Shown: positions 1 through 8,770 of the stretch, one piece after another | Position numbering within the stretch: the first letter of the stretch is position 1 | Layout of the letters: every line of letters begins with the position of its first letter | DNA from: Dyadobacter arcticus | GTDB taxonomy: Bacteria; Bacteroidota; Bacteroidia; Cytophagales; Spirosomataceae | DNA: 64,000 nt | Assembly (NCBI RefSeq): GCF_011762185.1 | Contig: NZ_JAASQJ010000002.1 | Location: 1,054,001 to 1,118,000 of the forward strand | Direction: 5' to 3' | Notes under the pieces: model-generated | Told to the model about the DNA's origin: nothing | The model's input: the letters and a program-made list of their open reading frames with translations, nothing else | The model's database searches: none | Position numbers and translations under genes: made by a program

Positions 1-336
1 TTTTCCCCTTCTCGCCTCATTAAGCAATGCTTTGGAAAGGATGAAATTTTCGTTTCCGCTGATAAAGATTACCGAGTCAGCACCGTCGTAAATGGTTATT
101 TCTTCGTCAAGCAGAATGGTTTTATTCTCTTTTTCAATCTTTTCAATGTCCGCCTTACTGATCCCGGTACTAGCTTCCACCAATTGTGCCACCGTCTGCC
201 CGCGTTCGTTCAGAAAGGTATAAAACTGTCTCTCACGGTACTGATCGTAAAAAAAATAGATCGACAAGCAAAATAGGGCCATAATCGACCCTACCAGCAT
301 GGTAAAAAGAAGTGTAAGACGGGACTTAATGTTCAT
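1..336 (-). CDS. Sensor histidine kinase, N-terminal part (cut by window edge)
   Basis: This is the first 112 codons of a membrane sensor kinase that runs off the left edge. The N-terminus (MNIKSRLTLLFTMLVGSI) leads into one hydrophobic segment at about residues 8-30. A soluble, probably periplasmic stretch rich in E and K follows. The dimerisation and ATPase domains lie outside the window, so the kinase call rests on context: its ATG overlaps the TGA of an OmpR-type response regulator by 4 bases (ATGA, 333-336), the usual arrangement of a regulator-kinase pair. A sensory role in the envelope is inferred; the signal is unknown. The start is well supported by the overlap and by the positive residues before the membrane segment. 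Confidence 0.8.
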   Translation of the reverse strand, partial: MNIKSRLTLLFTMLVGSIMALFCLSIYFFYDQYRERQFYTFLNERGQTVAQLVEASTGISKADIEKIEKENKTILLDEEITIYDGADSVIFISGNENFILSKALLNEARRGK

Positions 337-1010
337 TCCTCCTTGAAAATATAACCCATGCCGACGACGGTGTGGATCAGCTTGCTAGGATAATCCTTAT
401 CCACTTTTTTTCTCAAAAAATTGATGTAAACGTCAATAACGTTGGTACCCGTATCGAAACGGATGTCCCACACCTGCTCAGCAATGTCAACACGGGAAAC
501 GACCCTGCCCCGGTTTCTCATTAAATATTCGAGGAGCGCGAATTCCTTCGCAGTGAGGTCAATGCGGTTACCGGATCTCCGCGCCACTTTTTCGTCGAGG
601 TTCAGTTCCAGGTCTGCAAGTGCTAAAACCTGGCTGGATTGTTCTCTGGAATTATTTCGCTGCGACAGCACTTTGATCCTGGCAATGAGTTCCCGGAATT
701 CGAACGGCTTCACCAGATAATCGTCTCCGCCGGCTTCAAAACCGTCCAGCTTATCGTCAATGGTACCCAATGCGGTCAGAAACAAAATTGGGGTGGAAAG
801 TCCGTCGTGCCGGAGTTGCTTGGCGAGGTCATAACCATTCAATAAAGGCAGGTTAACATCCAAAACAATAACGTCAAACCGGTAATTAGACGCCATCTTC
901 TTGCCAACCTGCCCGTCATAGGCGAGTTCAACTTCCCAGGACTGTTCTTCCAGTCCGCGCTTCAAAAAGCCGGCTAGCTTTGGTTCGTCTTCAACAATTA
1001 ATATTTTCAT
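333..1010 (-). CDS. OmpR/PhoB-family response regulator
   Basis: A 225-residue two-component response regulator. The receiver domain covers about residues 1-115 with the acidic pair E7/D8, the phosphoacceptor D51 (in VIVLDVNLP), T79 and K101 (YLVKPFEF). The C-terminal winged helix (about 125-222) shows the usual LTAKEFALLEYLMRNRGRVVSR segment and ends with HTVVGMGYIF, typical of the OmpR/PhoB class. The frame stays open up to 1079, but the conserved start MKILIVEDE at 1010 is the natural one. It is expected to be phosphorylated by the overlapping sensor kinase and to bind DNA as a dimer. The regulon cannot be told from the sequence; it resembles CusR/ArlR-type regulators, but that is family resemblance only. 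Confidence 0.95.
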   Translation of the reverse strand: MKILIVEDEPKLAGFLKRGLEEQSWEVELAYDGQVGKKMASNYRFDVIVLDVNLPLLNGYDLAKQLRHDGLSTPILFLTALGTIDDKLDGFEAGGDDYLVKPFEFRELIARIKVLSQRNNSREQSSQVLALADLELNLDEKVARRSGNRIDLTAKEFALLEYLMRNRGRVVSRVDIAEQVWDIRFDTGTNVIDVYINFLRKKVDKDYPSKLIHTVVGMGYIFKEE

Positions 1011-1056
1011 AAATGAAGCTCTGTTCGTAATGCTAATGTTGCGAAGAATTTCATGT

Positions 1057-1093
1057 AAAAAAAAGGCTGTCCGAAGCATCGAACAGCCTTTTT
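1057..1093 (-). terminator. Intrinsic terminator of the DinB-family gene
   Basis: On the minus strand a 9-bp stem (GGCTGTTCG / CGGACAGCC, one G-U pair) encloses a 6-base loop and is followed by eight T. It lies downstream of the DinB-family gene and upstream of the response regulator, so it separates two transcription units on the same strand. Confidence 0.8.
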
Positions 1094-1219
1094 ATTTATA
1101 TCCACACCATTAGAACATTGGTATATTTTGAAATACCGTATTCTATTATAATGCAAAATAAGAAATTTAAACAATAAACAATAGGTAATTCTGCATTTAC
1201 ACGAAATTTCATACAAGTA

Positions 1220-1777
1220 TCAATAATAGTCGGCGCCGCTGTCAAATTCCGAACGGTCATCGAAAGCACCGAAGTCATCTTCCGCCAACCGCATTCCTTT
1301 TATCGCCTTCTTTATCAATCCGACCTGTCCTGCATGGTACACGTCATGATGGATAACTCCGTGAATCATTGTATAATATGAATAATCCCTGCCCGGGACA
1401 AACTCTTCCAGAAATGCGTCACTTTCTATCTTTTCGAGTTCTGAAATCAATTCTTCCTGAGATAGGCTCAGTTCCATCTGAATAGCTTCCCACTCAAATT
1501 CGTCAACGATTGGAATCTTTTTCCAGTCCTTATCCTCAGTTTTGATATCGAATTCCACATCACCTTGAATCTTACGCACCACAAATATCCGCCAGGTGGT
1601 CATGTGATAGACAATTTCTGCAATCGAATGCGTATTGGTGCTCAATCTCACTTCGGCCATTTTCGGCGTGACATCTCTCAAAGCTTCCACCACGGAAGGA
1701 CCATACCATGCTTCCTCACTTTCGTAGGTGTCGTTCAGTACATCTATAATTCTTAAAAGCTCTTCTTTTGTCTCCAT
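1220..1777 (-). CDS. DinB-superfamily putative metal-dependent enzyme
   Basis: A 185-residue protein of the DinB/YfiT-like four-helix-bundle superfamily. The three metal-ligand histidines fit the family spacing: H58 in the segment IAEIVYHMTTW, then H144 and H148 in HHDVYHAGQVGLIKKA near the C-terminus. Family members bind a divalent metal, and some are thiol-dependent S-transferases; the substrate here is unknown. The C-terminal tail is acidic. The gene is single, with its own terminator downstream. The E. coli DinB polymerase is unrelated despite the name. Confidence 0.85.
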   Translation of the reverse strand: METKEELLRIIDVLNDTYESEEAWYGPSVVEALRDVTPKMAEVRLSTNTHSIAEIVYHMTTWRIFVVRKIQGDVEFDIKTEDKDWKKIPIVDEFEWEAIQMELSLSQEELISELEKIESDAFLEEFVPGRDYSYYTMIHGVIHHDVYHAGQVGLIKKAIKGMRLAEDDFGAFDDRSEFDSGADYY

Positions 1778-2006
1778 ATTTATTTGTGTAAGGCGCTATG
1801 TTCCGTTCGTTCAAATCAAAGAAAATCGTAAATATCTTCTCCTCATTAACTTCAATTTTTATCCTCAGGCAACCAATTTTCTGATATAGTGGTCACGTAA
1901 TCGTCCATATATTTAAAACTAAAAATTGAACCATGATATGGCCAAATATAAAATGTTCAATTTCAATTTTCGTTTAATTAACAAATTTTAAATACAAGAT
2001 CTAAAA

Positions 2007-2624
2007 ATGTTAAAAAAAGCCTCAACATTCGCTCTGTTAGCAATCACCCTTGGACTGGCCTCCTGCTCCAAGGACCCGATCGGCGATCTTTCAACCGAGG
2101 AATCGCTCGTATATGTTACCAATCATGATAAATCAGCCAACTATACCCAGTACAAAACATTCAGTATAGTCGATTCGGTACTTATTGTAGAAAATGATCG
2201 TTCAGGAACTTCGCTGGACGATATCGACAGAAGTCTTCTGCAACGCATTATCACCAACATGCAAAGTCTGGGTTACACCTATGTAAGCCCCAAAAGCAAA
2301 CCGGATGTGGGTATCAATGCATCCTGGATCACAAACACTTACCTGAATGCAGTTTCGCAGCCAATTTCCTCCTACTATGGCGGTTATTGGGGTGGCGGCG
2401 GCGGATATGGCTACGGCTATCCGAGTTACTACTCTTATTACGAAACCAGCGAAAGTTACTGGCTCATTTCCATGGTGGATTTCAAGCATCCCAATACCAC
2501 TGACAAAACCTATAATGTTGTCTGGGACGCTCAGATCAGGGGCGGAGGCATTGGTGATTCACAATATATAGACAAAATGGTCGATTCAATCTTCGGCCAG
2601 TCAGGTTATTTAAAAATAAATTGA
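2007..2624 (+). CDS. DUF4136-type lipoprotein
   Basis: A 205-residue predicted lipoprotein. The signal peptide ends in the lipobox LASC (cysteine at about residue 20). The rest resembles DUF4136: an early segment like YTQYKTFSIVDSV and a late segment with TDKTYNVVWDAQIRG. A Gly/Tyr-rich stretch (about residues 123-145) separates the two halves, as is common in these proteins in Bacteroidota. The function of the domain is unknown. The stop is one base before the ATG of the next gene, so the two are almost certainly co-transcribed. The residue after the lipobox Cys is Ser, so outer-membrane anchoring is plausible but not shown. Confidence 0.85.
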   Translation: MLKKASTFALLAITLGLASCSKDPIGDLSTEESLVYVTNHDKSANYTQYKTFSIVDSVLIVENDRSGTSLDDIDRSLLQRIITNMQSLGYTYVSPKSKPDVGINASWITNTYLNAVSQPISSYYGGYWGGGGGYGYGYPSYYSYYETSESYWLISMVDFKHPNTTDKTYNVVWDAQIRGGGIGDSQYIDKMVDSIFGQSGYLKIN

Positions 2625-2625
2625 A

Positions 2626-3285
2626 ATGAAAAAAGCGATCGTTATCATAGCCCTCGTTCTTGCCGGTTTTTCCGGGTTTGCGCAGGAAGCACCAAAGCTT
2701 TACACGCTTCCCTCACCATTTGACCGCTACACCCATTACCTGGCCACCGCCCGCTTGATGGGTGCAATGCCAATAGGTTCATTTGCAGATTCTTACATTG
2801 ACAAAGCTTCGTTTCAAAATGCCTCTGTTTCGATTGAATGGGTGCTTAGAAATTCGCCGCTTTCGATAGGCGGTGAGATTGGGTCTACTTATTTTCAGAA
2901 AAAAATCCCGAGAGCACTGTACCAAAACGGGGACGAAACGGTTTCGGCAGTGCAAACCAGGACCCTGTCACAATATCCAATTGAGCTTTTTGGAAACTAC
3001 CATCTCCTCGGCAAAAATTCCACCATTCAGCCTTATGTTCAGTTAAGTGGTGGAGTTAGCATTGTAGATTATACCTTATATTACGGCAGTCTTACGACTC
3101 AGCATCAAAAAGTGGCTCCCAAATATGGGGTGGGCGTAGGTTCCAAATTTTTATTCAAAAAAGACGGCTCATTCGGAATCGACGTCCGGGTGAAATATGA
3201 CGGAACTTCCTACAAGCATGAATACATCGAAAAGGGCGTTTCCTCAGTGAACGGCTCGGTAGGTGTTTTCTATCGCTGGTGGTAA
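2626..3285 (+). CDS. Predicted outer-membrane beta-barrel protein
   Basis: A 219-residue secreted protein with an N-terminal signal peptide ending near GFSGFAQ. The mature part alternates polar and hydrophobic residues in short strands with glycine turns, for example PLSIGGEIGSTYF and QPYVQLSGGVSIVDY. It ends in VNGSVGVFYRWW, an aromatic-terminated last strand typical of outer-membrane barrels of about eight strands. No ligand or transport role can be told. It sits directly between a DUF4136 lipoprotein and an orphan membrane-anchored protein in one operon. Confidence 0.75.
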   Translation: MKKAIVIIALVLAGFSGFAQEAPKLYTLPSPFDRYTHYLATARLMGAMPIGSFADSYIDKASFQNASVSIEWVLRNSPLSIGGEIGSTYFQKKIPRALYQNGDETVSAVQTRTLSQYPIELFGNYHLLGKNSTIQPYVQLSGGVSIVDYTLYYGSLTTQHQKVAPKYGVGVGSKFLFKKDGSFGIDVRVKYDGTSYKHEYIEKGVSSVNGSVGVFYRWW

Positions 3286-3295
3286 TCATCGGATT

Positions 3296-5464
3296 GTGGT
3301 ACGAAAAAACAATATTTTGTCAAAAACATCTCTTATCTGGATCAGCGGGATCCTGATTTTCCTAACCGGTTCGGGCATTTGGGCCTGGAACCGGTTTGGT
3401 CCTTCAGATAAACACTATTACGCTGAAATTTCCACGGCTCTCCCCATTGCCCAAACGCTCGACTCTTCTTCGCATGCCTGTGACCTTGTCATACGCCGGT
3501 ACCGGCAAATAGGAAAGGAAATGCAGTTTGAACTGGCATCGAATGCTGGCGGGTTGGCGCCTTACAATGTCGAGATTTCTCAAAACGAAAAAGTACAGGA
3601 GTACAAGCAGCTCCCACACCGTTACGGTACCTGGCTGACCATATCTGAGGTAAATCTTACATCCGGACCTGCGAAAATCAAGGTAACTAGCCTGGGACTC
3701 TCTGGTTGCGAAACGACGGCTTCATTCAACTTCGACACTGCGATCCAAAATGAAATTCCCGACGCCAAAACCTGGGTTCGTCATGGTAGCAAGGATATTT
3801 TTCTGGACGTGCGGCCGGTAACTCGAAATGGCAAATTTTACCTGAAAGATTTCGCAAACTATGAAGACGGACGGACCAAAGTCATCATGATCGATGGCAT
3901 TGGCGTAAAAGGCATGGAAAACGGGATCGAGGTTCAACCCGGATTTTTATATTCGATCACCGCAAGATGGATCGATGCACCTTATAATGATTGGTGGAAT
4001 GAAGTTAAGAACCGCTCGGTTCGCCAGCAGAATATCTGGATTTCCGGTCCATCAGGCAAAGTGACTAACCAGAAGCTAACCAAAATTGAGATACCTCAAT
4101 GGTTTGCACCTGCGCGTGGATTGAATGTTGATTTTGATACCAAATTCCCTGAATTTAAGCCGATTGAAGGCAAGCTGGTAATGCAGTACCGGATGAATGC
4201 GGATGTACCCTCTGCCAATTACTACAATCGCGGTATATCTTATCTTTTCAATGGAGAAAGCAATTTGCCCCCTGCGAAAATGCATTATACTGCCACCCCC
4301 AACTATTTTAATGATAAAGACGCAAAATGGTTTTCAGCGCTTTCAAAACAAGAGGTGGAAGCATTGGCTGGTGTCCCAGGATTTGGCGTCTATGCTTATG
4401 ATTTCGAGTTTTGGAACCAGCAATATTCTCCGGAAGTCCGTCAGAGGCTGATCTGGTTTTCTAAAGTAATCCGTAAAAATCATCCCCAGATGCATTTGAT
4501 GGATTATTGGGGAGGCGGTGCCTATACTAACCCGCATATCAACACATTAGGCGGTGCAAATGCAAAGGATTTTATCAAAGATTATGAGAATCCGAAGGCT
4601 AATAACTCTAATTTCGATCCGCTGCCGAATGGAGAAAGCTTTCAGAATATTTTCAATACCACACCCATCGACGTTTATCCTAAACCGATGTTTGGGATGG
4701 ATGAGCAGGGAAACTCTCCCAATAACTTTGTCCTGCTCTCAGCTTTACATTCCCTGCGGATTAATAAGCTGATACCTTACCAGAAAAATAATAAATTCAT
4801 TTTTTACGGCTGGAACCGGTATATGCCGTTGTACAAGGATCCGATCGTTCCCTGGAATTATCAGCTGACAGAGCCGAAGGGCGAACTGGTCATGAATCAG
4901 CTTGAAATGATGCCTGCCAGCCAGGCGCTTGGCTTTTCACTTTTCTCATTGGTTCTTTTCGACGGCTACTACTTATGGCACGATGGCGGCCCGAGCGGTC
5001 GCGGCTCTAATGCTTATCAGATTTCAAAGGATGCACCTGGCTGGGGTTATGAATGGTATCCGGCAGATGGAAAGACTCCCGATAGTGAAATTGGCAAAAA
5101 CGCTCCCCGAAAAAATTCGCCTACATATTGGGATTTCCCGACCGAATTTTATTCTCTGGGTAATTGGATGGCAAAACAGGTGGAAGACGTAATTGTGGGC
5201 GGCACTAATAAAGACTTACCGTTTCAAATGGATGGGAAATGGATTGAACCTAAAAAAGAACAGGCACTCTTGGCGATCGACAAAAAACAACCATTTATAA
5301 CGTCTGTTACCAAAGGCGATAAAATTGTTGTGCTTGCGATTGATTCGTTCCAATCCCCTACCGCAAACCAAACGGTAAAAATAAAACTGCCCGACGGCTC
5401 AGAAGCGACTATTGAATTGTATGGAAACTGGCCTTCGTTGTATCGGGGAACATTAAGAAAATAA
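3296..5464 (+). CDS. Unrecognised membrane-anchored protein of about 720 residues, possibly glycan-acting
   Basis: I do not recognise this family. The frame is open from a GTG at 3263 (inside the preceding gene). There is no in-frame ATG near the start; GTG 3296, 10 bases after the upstream stop, is my preferred start. The N-terminus has one hydrophobic segment (LIWISGILIFLTGSGIWAW), an anchor or uncleaved signal. The first third is beta-rich. The middle has aromatic/acidic segments such as GVYAYDFEFWNQQYSP and HLMDYWGGG, which recall barrel-type glycoside hydrolases, but I cannot assign a family or a catalytic pair. The C-terminus looks like a small beta-sandwich. It is the last gene of the 2007-5464 operon and is followed by a terminator. 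Confidence 0.7.
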   Translation: MVRKNNILSKTSLIWISGILIFLTGSGIWAWNRFGPSDKHYYAEISTALPIAQTLDSSSHACDLVIRRYRQIGKEMQFELASNAGGLAPYNVEISQNEKVQEYKQLPHRYGTWLTISEVNLTSGPAKIKVTSLGLSGCETTASFNFDTAIQNEIPDAKTWVRHGSKDIFLDVRPVTRNGKFYLKDFANYEDGRTKVIMIDGIGVKGMENGIEVQPGFLYSITARWIDAPYNDWWNEVKNRSVRQQNIWISGPSGKVTNQKLTKIEIPQWFAPARGLNVDFDTKFPEFKPIEGKLVMQYRMNADVPSANYYNRGISYLFNGESNLPPAKMHYTATPNYFNDKDAKWFSALSKQEVEALAGVPGFGVYAYDFEFWNQQYSPEVRQRLIWFSKVIRKNHPQMHLMDYWGGGAYTNPHINTLGGANAKDFIKDYENPKANNSNFDPLPNGESFQNIFNTTPIDVYPKPMFGMDEQGNSPNNFVLLSALHSLRINKLIPYQKNNKFIFYGWNRYMPLYKDPIVPWNYQLTEPKGELVMNQLEMMPASQALGFSLFSLVLFDGYYLWHDGGPSGRGSNAYQISKDAPGWGYEWYPADGKTPDSEIGKNAPRKNSPTYWDFPTEFYSLGNWMAKQVEDVIVGGTNKDLPFQMDGKWIEPKKEQALLAIDKKQPFITSVTKGDKIVVLAIDSFQSPTANQTVKIKLPDGSEATIELYGNWPSLYRGTLRK

Positions 5465-5480
5465 CAATAAGGAATACTTC

Positions 5481-5516
5481 AAAAAAGGCTCACAGTGAAT
5501 GCTGCGGGCCTTTTTG
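5481..5516. terminator. Bidirectional terminator between convergent genes
   Basis: An inverted repeat with outer arms AAAAAGGC / GCCTTTTT and an inner CAG/CTG pair, flanked by A and T runs. It lies between the end of the orphan membrane protein gene and the end of pheA, so it can serve both strands. Confidence 0.75.
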
Positions 5517-5517
5517 C

Positions 5518-6621
5518 TTATGAGATTCTGATATAACTGCCCAGCCATTTGAGATGTGTCCCATATTTCTGCAAAATTTCCTGCACGGGAATATCGTCCC
5601 GATGGCCAAGGAACTCCACCAAAAACCATGTCCGAAATGCGGCTTCTCCGCGCAATGGCCTGCTTTCTATTTTTGTTAGATTTATTCCGCGATCGTTAAA
5701 ATCTTTCAGGAATTCATAAAGTACCCCCGGACGGTTGGTATTGGGCAAATTGGCAATGATGGTTGTTTTATCGTCGTCGCTTTTAATGTTGACGAAGTCC
5801 TTTGCCAGTATCAGAAACCGGGTGCGGTTTTGATCACTGTCCTCAATGTTGTCAAAAAGAATAGGTACCCCAAAAAGCCTGGCTGAAATCGACGAGCATA
5901 TAGCTGCTGCATCCGGATCCTCGGCAGCCATTTTAGCAGCTTTGGACGTTGATTCAACGGGAATCAGTTCAATGTCCATAGCTTCCAGATATTCGTGGAT
6001 AAACTTTCCGCATTGCCGGAATGCAATGTCTTTTGAGTAAATCCTCCGGATATTTCGCAACGTGTCCGACTGAGAAGCGAATGTGAAATGTACCTGAAGC
6101 AATACCTCAGCCACAATAGACAGGTTTTTTTCCCGCAGAAAATCGACTGTTTCGATGACAATACCTTCCTGATTATTCTCAATAGGAACCACGCCGAACT
6201 TTGCGCGGCTGGTTTCCACACTTTCAAAAACAGAATGAATGGTGGGTAACACCAGATATTCGCTCATGCCGCCAAAGCGACTTTCTGCTGCCTGATGTGA
6301 AAAACTTCCTTCCGGCCCCAAATAGGATATTCTTTCGGGCAGTTCCAGATTACGGGAAACGGCAAATATTTCAAAAAATATAGCATCAATGGCCTGACGC
6401 GTCAGAAGACCTGTATTGCGCTTTTCAAGTCGGTCGAGTATTTCCTTTTCTCTTTCGGGGCGATAAATGATCGATTGCGACGAACGCTTCAACTCTCCAA
6501 CCTTTTTAACCAGCTCCATGCGCTCGTTTAAAATGCTCAGTAGCTGATCGTCGAGTGTATCTATTCTGTCTCTTAAATTCCGTAACTCCACAGGGAAATT
6601 TCTAAATAATTGATTTGACAA
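5518..6621 (-). CDS. pheA: Bifunctional chorismate mutase / prephenate dehydratase
   Basis: A 367-residue P-protein that converts chorismate to prephenate and then to phenylpyruvate in phenylalanine synthesis. An AroQ-type chorismate mutase helix bundle is at about 12-95 (RDRIDTLDDQLLSILNERM). The prephenate dehydratase domain is at about 98-280 (starts ISYLGPEGSFSHQAA; contains the family TRF motif in NRTRFLIL). A C-terminal ACT domain is at about 288-365 with the ESRP motif that binds phenylalanine, so feedback inhibition is expected. No ATG is available at the front: TTG 6621 is 6 bases after the parE stop, and GTG 6591 is the alternative. The ATG overlapping the parE stop is in another frame and soon stops. 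Probably co-transcribed with parE. Confidence 0.95.
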   Translation of the reverse strand: MSNQLFRNFPVELRNLRDRIDTLDDQLLSILNERMELVKKVGELKRSSQSIIYRPEREKEILDRLEKRNTGLLTRQAIDAIFFEIFAVSRNLELPERISYLGPEGSFSHQAAESRFGGMSEYLVLPTIHSVFESVETSRAKFGVVPIENNQEGIVIETVDFLREKNLSIVAEVLLQVHFTFASQSDTLRNIRRIYSKDIAFRQCGKFIHEYLEAMDIELIPVESTSKAAKMAAEDPDAAAICSSISARLFGVPILFDNIEDSDQNRTRFLILAKDFVNIKSDDDKTTIIANLPNTNRPGVLYEFLKDFNDRGINLTKIESRPLRGEAAFRTWFLVEFLGHRDDIPVQEILQKYGTHLKWLGSYIRIS

Positions 6622-6627
6622 AAAACA

Positions 6628-8499
6628 TTAGCCAGCCAAAGCCAACTCTTCCACATTCTTCTCTACCTTAAGGTTATCAATGATAAAACGCTGTCTTTCA
6701 GGCGTATTCTTACCCATAAAATAACTCAATAATTTCTGTATCGAAGTTTCCTTCTGAAGAATTACTGGCTCCACATGCATGTCCTCCCCGATAAATTGCC
6801 CGAATTCCTCAGGTGATATTTCCCCCAGCCCTTTGAAACGGGTAATCTCAGGTTTGCTTCCCAGCTTATTTATGGCTGCCTGTTTATCTTCTTCGGTATA
6901 GCAGTAAAAGGTTTCTTTTTTGTTACGCACCCTGAACAATGGCGTTTCAAGGACAAATAAATGGCCATTTCGAACCAAATCCGGGAAAAATTGAAGAAAA
7001 AATGTCATCAAAAGCAACCGGATATGCATGCCGTCCACATCCGCGTCGGTAGCAATTACAATCCTGTTAAAACGAAGATTTTCGACACCATTCTCAATAT
7101 CCAGGGCATGCTGTAGCAAATTAAATTCTTCGTTTTCATAGACGATCTTTTTGGTAAGCCCGAAGCAATTTAAAGGCTTGCCCCGCAAACTGAATACCGC
7201 CTGCGTCTGAATGTTCCGCGATTTGGTTATTGATCCACTGGCCGAATCCCCTTCTGTGATAAATAAGGTAGTTTCGTAACGAAACTCATTTTTAAGGTCT
7301 GTGAGATGTAACCTGCAATCCCTGAGCTTTTTGTTATGAAGGTTTGCCTTTTTTGCCCGGTCATTTGCTAGTTTTTTAATCCCTGCCAATTCTTTGCGCT
7401 CCCGCTCGGATTGTTCGATCCTTTTCTTCAAAGCATCCCTGGCCTCGGAGTTCATATGCAGAAAGTTGTCTAGTCTTTCTTTAATAAAGTCGTTCACAAA
7501 GGTGCGGACAGTTGTGCTGTTGGGATCTGGTGTGATGGTATTGGAGCCTAATTTGGTTTTTGTTTGAGATTCAAATACCGGTTCCTGAACCCGGATCGCA
7601 ACTGCGGCTATGATGGACGAACGAATGTCCTCAGGCGCGTAATCCTTATTGAAATGTTCTCTCACCGCTCGCACAACCGCTTCCCGAAATGCAGCCAAAT
7701 GCGTCCCGCCCTGCGTTGTATATTGCCCGTTGACAAACGAATAGTATTCTTCCCCATACTGATTACCGTGGGTCATCGCAAACTCAATATCCTCCCCTTT
7801 CAAATGTATGATTGGGTATCTCAAAGAATCTGCGTCGGATTTGCTACGCAACAGATCAAGTAACCCGTTTTGCGAAATGTATTTTTCACCATTAAAATTG
7901 ATGGTCAATCCTGCATTTAAGTAACAGTAATTCCAGATCATGTTGTCCAGGTACTGGGGTATGTATTTGAAATTTTTGAAGATCGTCGCGTCCGGTTCAA
8001 ATGCAATGTGGGTACCATTACGCTGAGTCGTAGCTTCTTCACCTGATTCATTCAGGAGACCGCCCTGATGAAATTCTGCATTTTTCGTTTTCCCATCCCG
8101 AAAAGACTGTACTTTAAAATACTGCGAAAGCGCATTTACAGCCTTCGTTCCAACCCCATTTAACCCAACCGATTTTTGGAAAGCCCCCGAATCGTACTTA
8201 CCACCGGTATTAATCTTAGAAACGCAATCCACGACCTTTCCGAGCGGAATACCCCGGCCATAATCCCTCACTTCCACCTTATGCTCCGTAATTTTTATTT
8301 CGATGGTTTTGCCATTGCCCATCATGTGTTCATCGATGGAATTATCTACGATTTCCTTCACCAGCACATAAATTCCATCATCAATAGACGACCCGTCACC
8401 CAGTTTTCCAATGTACATTCCTGGCCTGAGACGTATGTGCTCTTTCCAGTCCAGTGACCTGATGCTATCCTCATTGTATTGAACGTTTGAACTTTCCAT
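6628..8499 (-). CDS. parE: DNA topoisomerase IV subunit B (type IIA, ParE/GyrB family)
   Basis: A 623-residue type IIA topoisomerase ATPase subunit. The GHKL ATP-binding motifs are near the front: EIVDNSIDE (N53 region), DYGRGIP and [14 protein letters not shown]. The transducer follows, then the TOPRIM domain with the glutamate motif TEGDSASGS and the metal-binding [10 protein letters not shown]. The tail contains [13 protein letters not shown]. The length matches the short ParE form of Bacteroidota, without the insertion of enterobacterial GyrB. It works with ParC, which is not in this window, to separate daughter chromosomes. GyrB is the alternative; the length and the linkage favour ParE. 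Confidence 0.9.
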   Translation of the reverse strand: MESSNVQYNEDSIRSLDWKEHIRLRPGMYIGKLGDGSSIDDGIYVLVKEIVDNSIDEHMMGNGKTIEIKITEHKVEVRDYGRGIPLGKVVDCVSKINTGGKYDSGAFQKSVGLNGVGTKAVNALSQYFKVQSFRDGKTKNAEFHQGGLLNESGEEATTQRNGTHIAFEPDATIFKNFKYIPQYLDNMIWNYCYLNAGLTINFNGEKYISQNGLLDLLRSKSDADSLRYPIIHLKGEDIEFAMTHGNQYGEEYYSFVNGQYTTQGGTHLAAFREAVVRAVREHFNKDYAPEDIRSSIIAAVAIRVQEPVFESQTKTKLGSNTITPDPNSTTVRTFVNDFIKERLDNFLHMNSEARDALKKRIEQSERERKELAGIKKLANDRAKKANLHNKKLRDCRLHLTDLKNEFRYETTLFITEGDSASGSITKSRNIQTQAVFSLRGKPLNCFGLTKKIVYENEEFNLLQHALDIENGVENLRFNRIVIATDADVDGMHIRLLLMTFFLQFFPDLVRNGHLFVLETPLFRVRNKKETFYCYTEEDKQAAINKLGSKPEITRFKGLGEISPEEFGQFIGEDMHVEPVILQKETSIQKLLSYFMGKNTPERQRFIIDNLKVEKNVEELALAG

Positions 8500-8581
8500 A
8501 TATATAAATATTCTTTTAACCGGAATTCTGATTTTAAATATTGTATTTTAATAATTTTAGATTTTTATCGTTACGCTGTTA

Positions 8582-8589
8582 TAACTTTG
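8582..8589 (+). promoter_or_regulatory. Candidate Bacteroidota -7 element upstream of the polysaccharide locus
   Basis: The octamer TAACTTTG matches the Bacteroidota primary-sigma -7 consensus TAnnTTTG. It lies about 180 bases before the first gene of the export operon, in the 271-base divergent gap with parE. No clear TTTG element was seen at the expected distance upstream, so this is a weak call. The implied leader would be long. Confidence 0.35.
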
Positions 8590-8770
8590 CACAACAGCTG
8601 CCTGAGAGCCGAAAAATAGAAATTGTTTAAAAATAGGAAAAATCTAATTTACTTTGCCTTAATATACACATTCAAAAACAAGGCATACTCCGGTCTCAAA
8701 TTCAAAAATTCTAGTCTTACACATAGTTTTTAAGAATTTAAAGCATTTCAATAGTACAATAATTCTTCAT

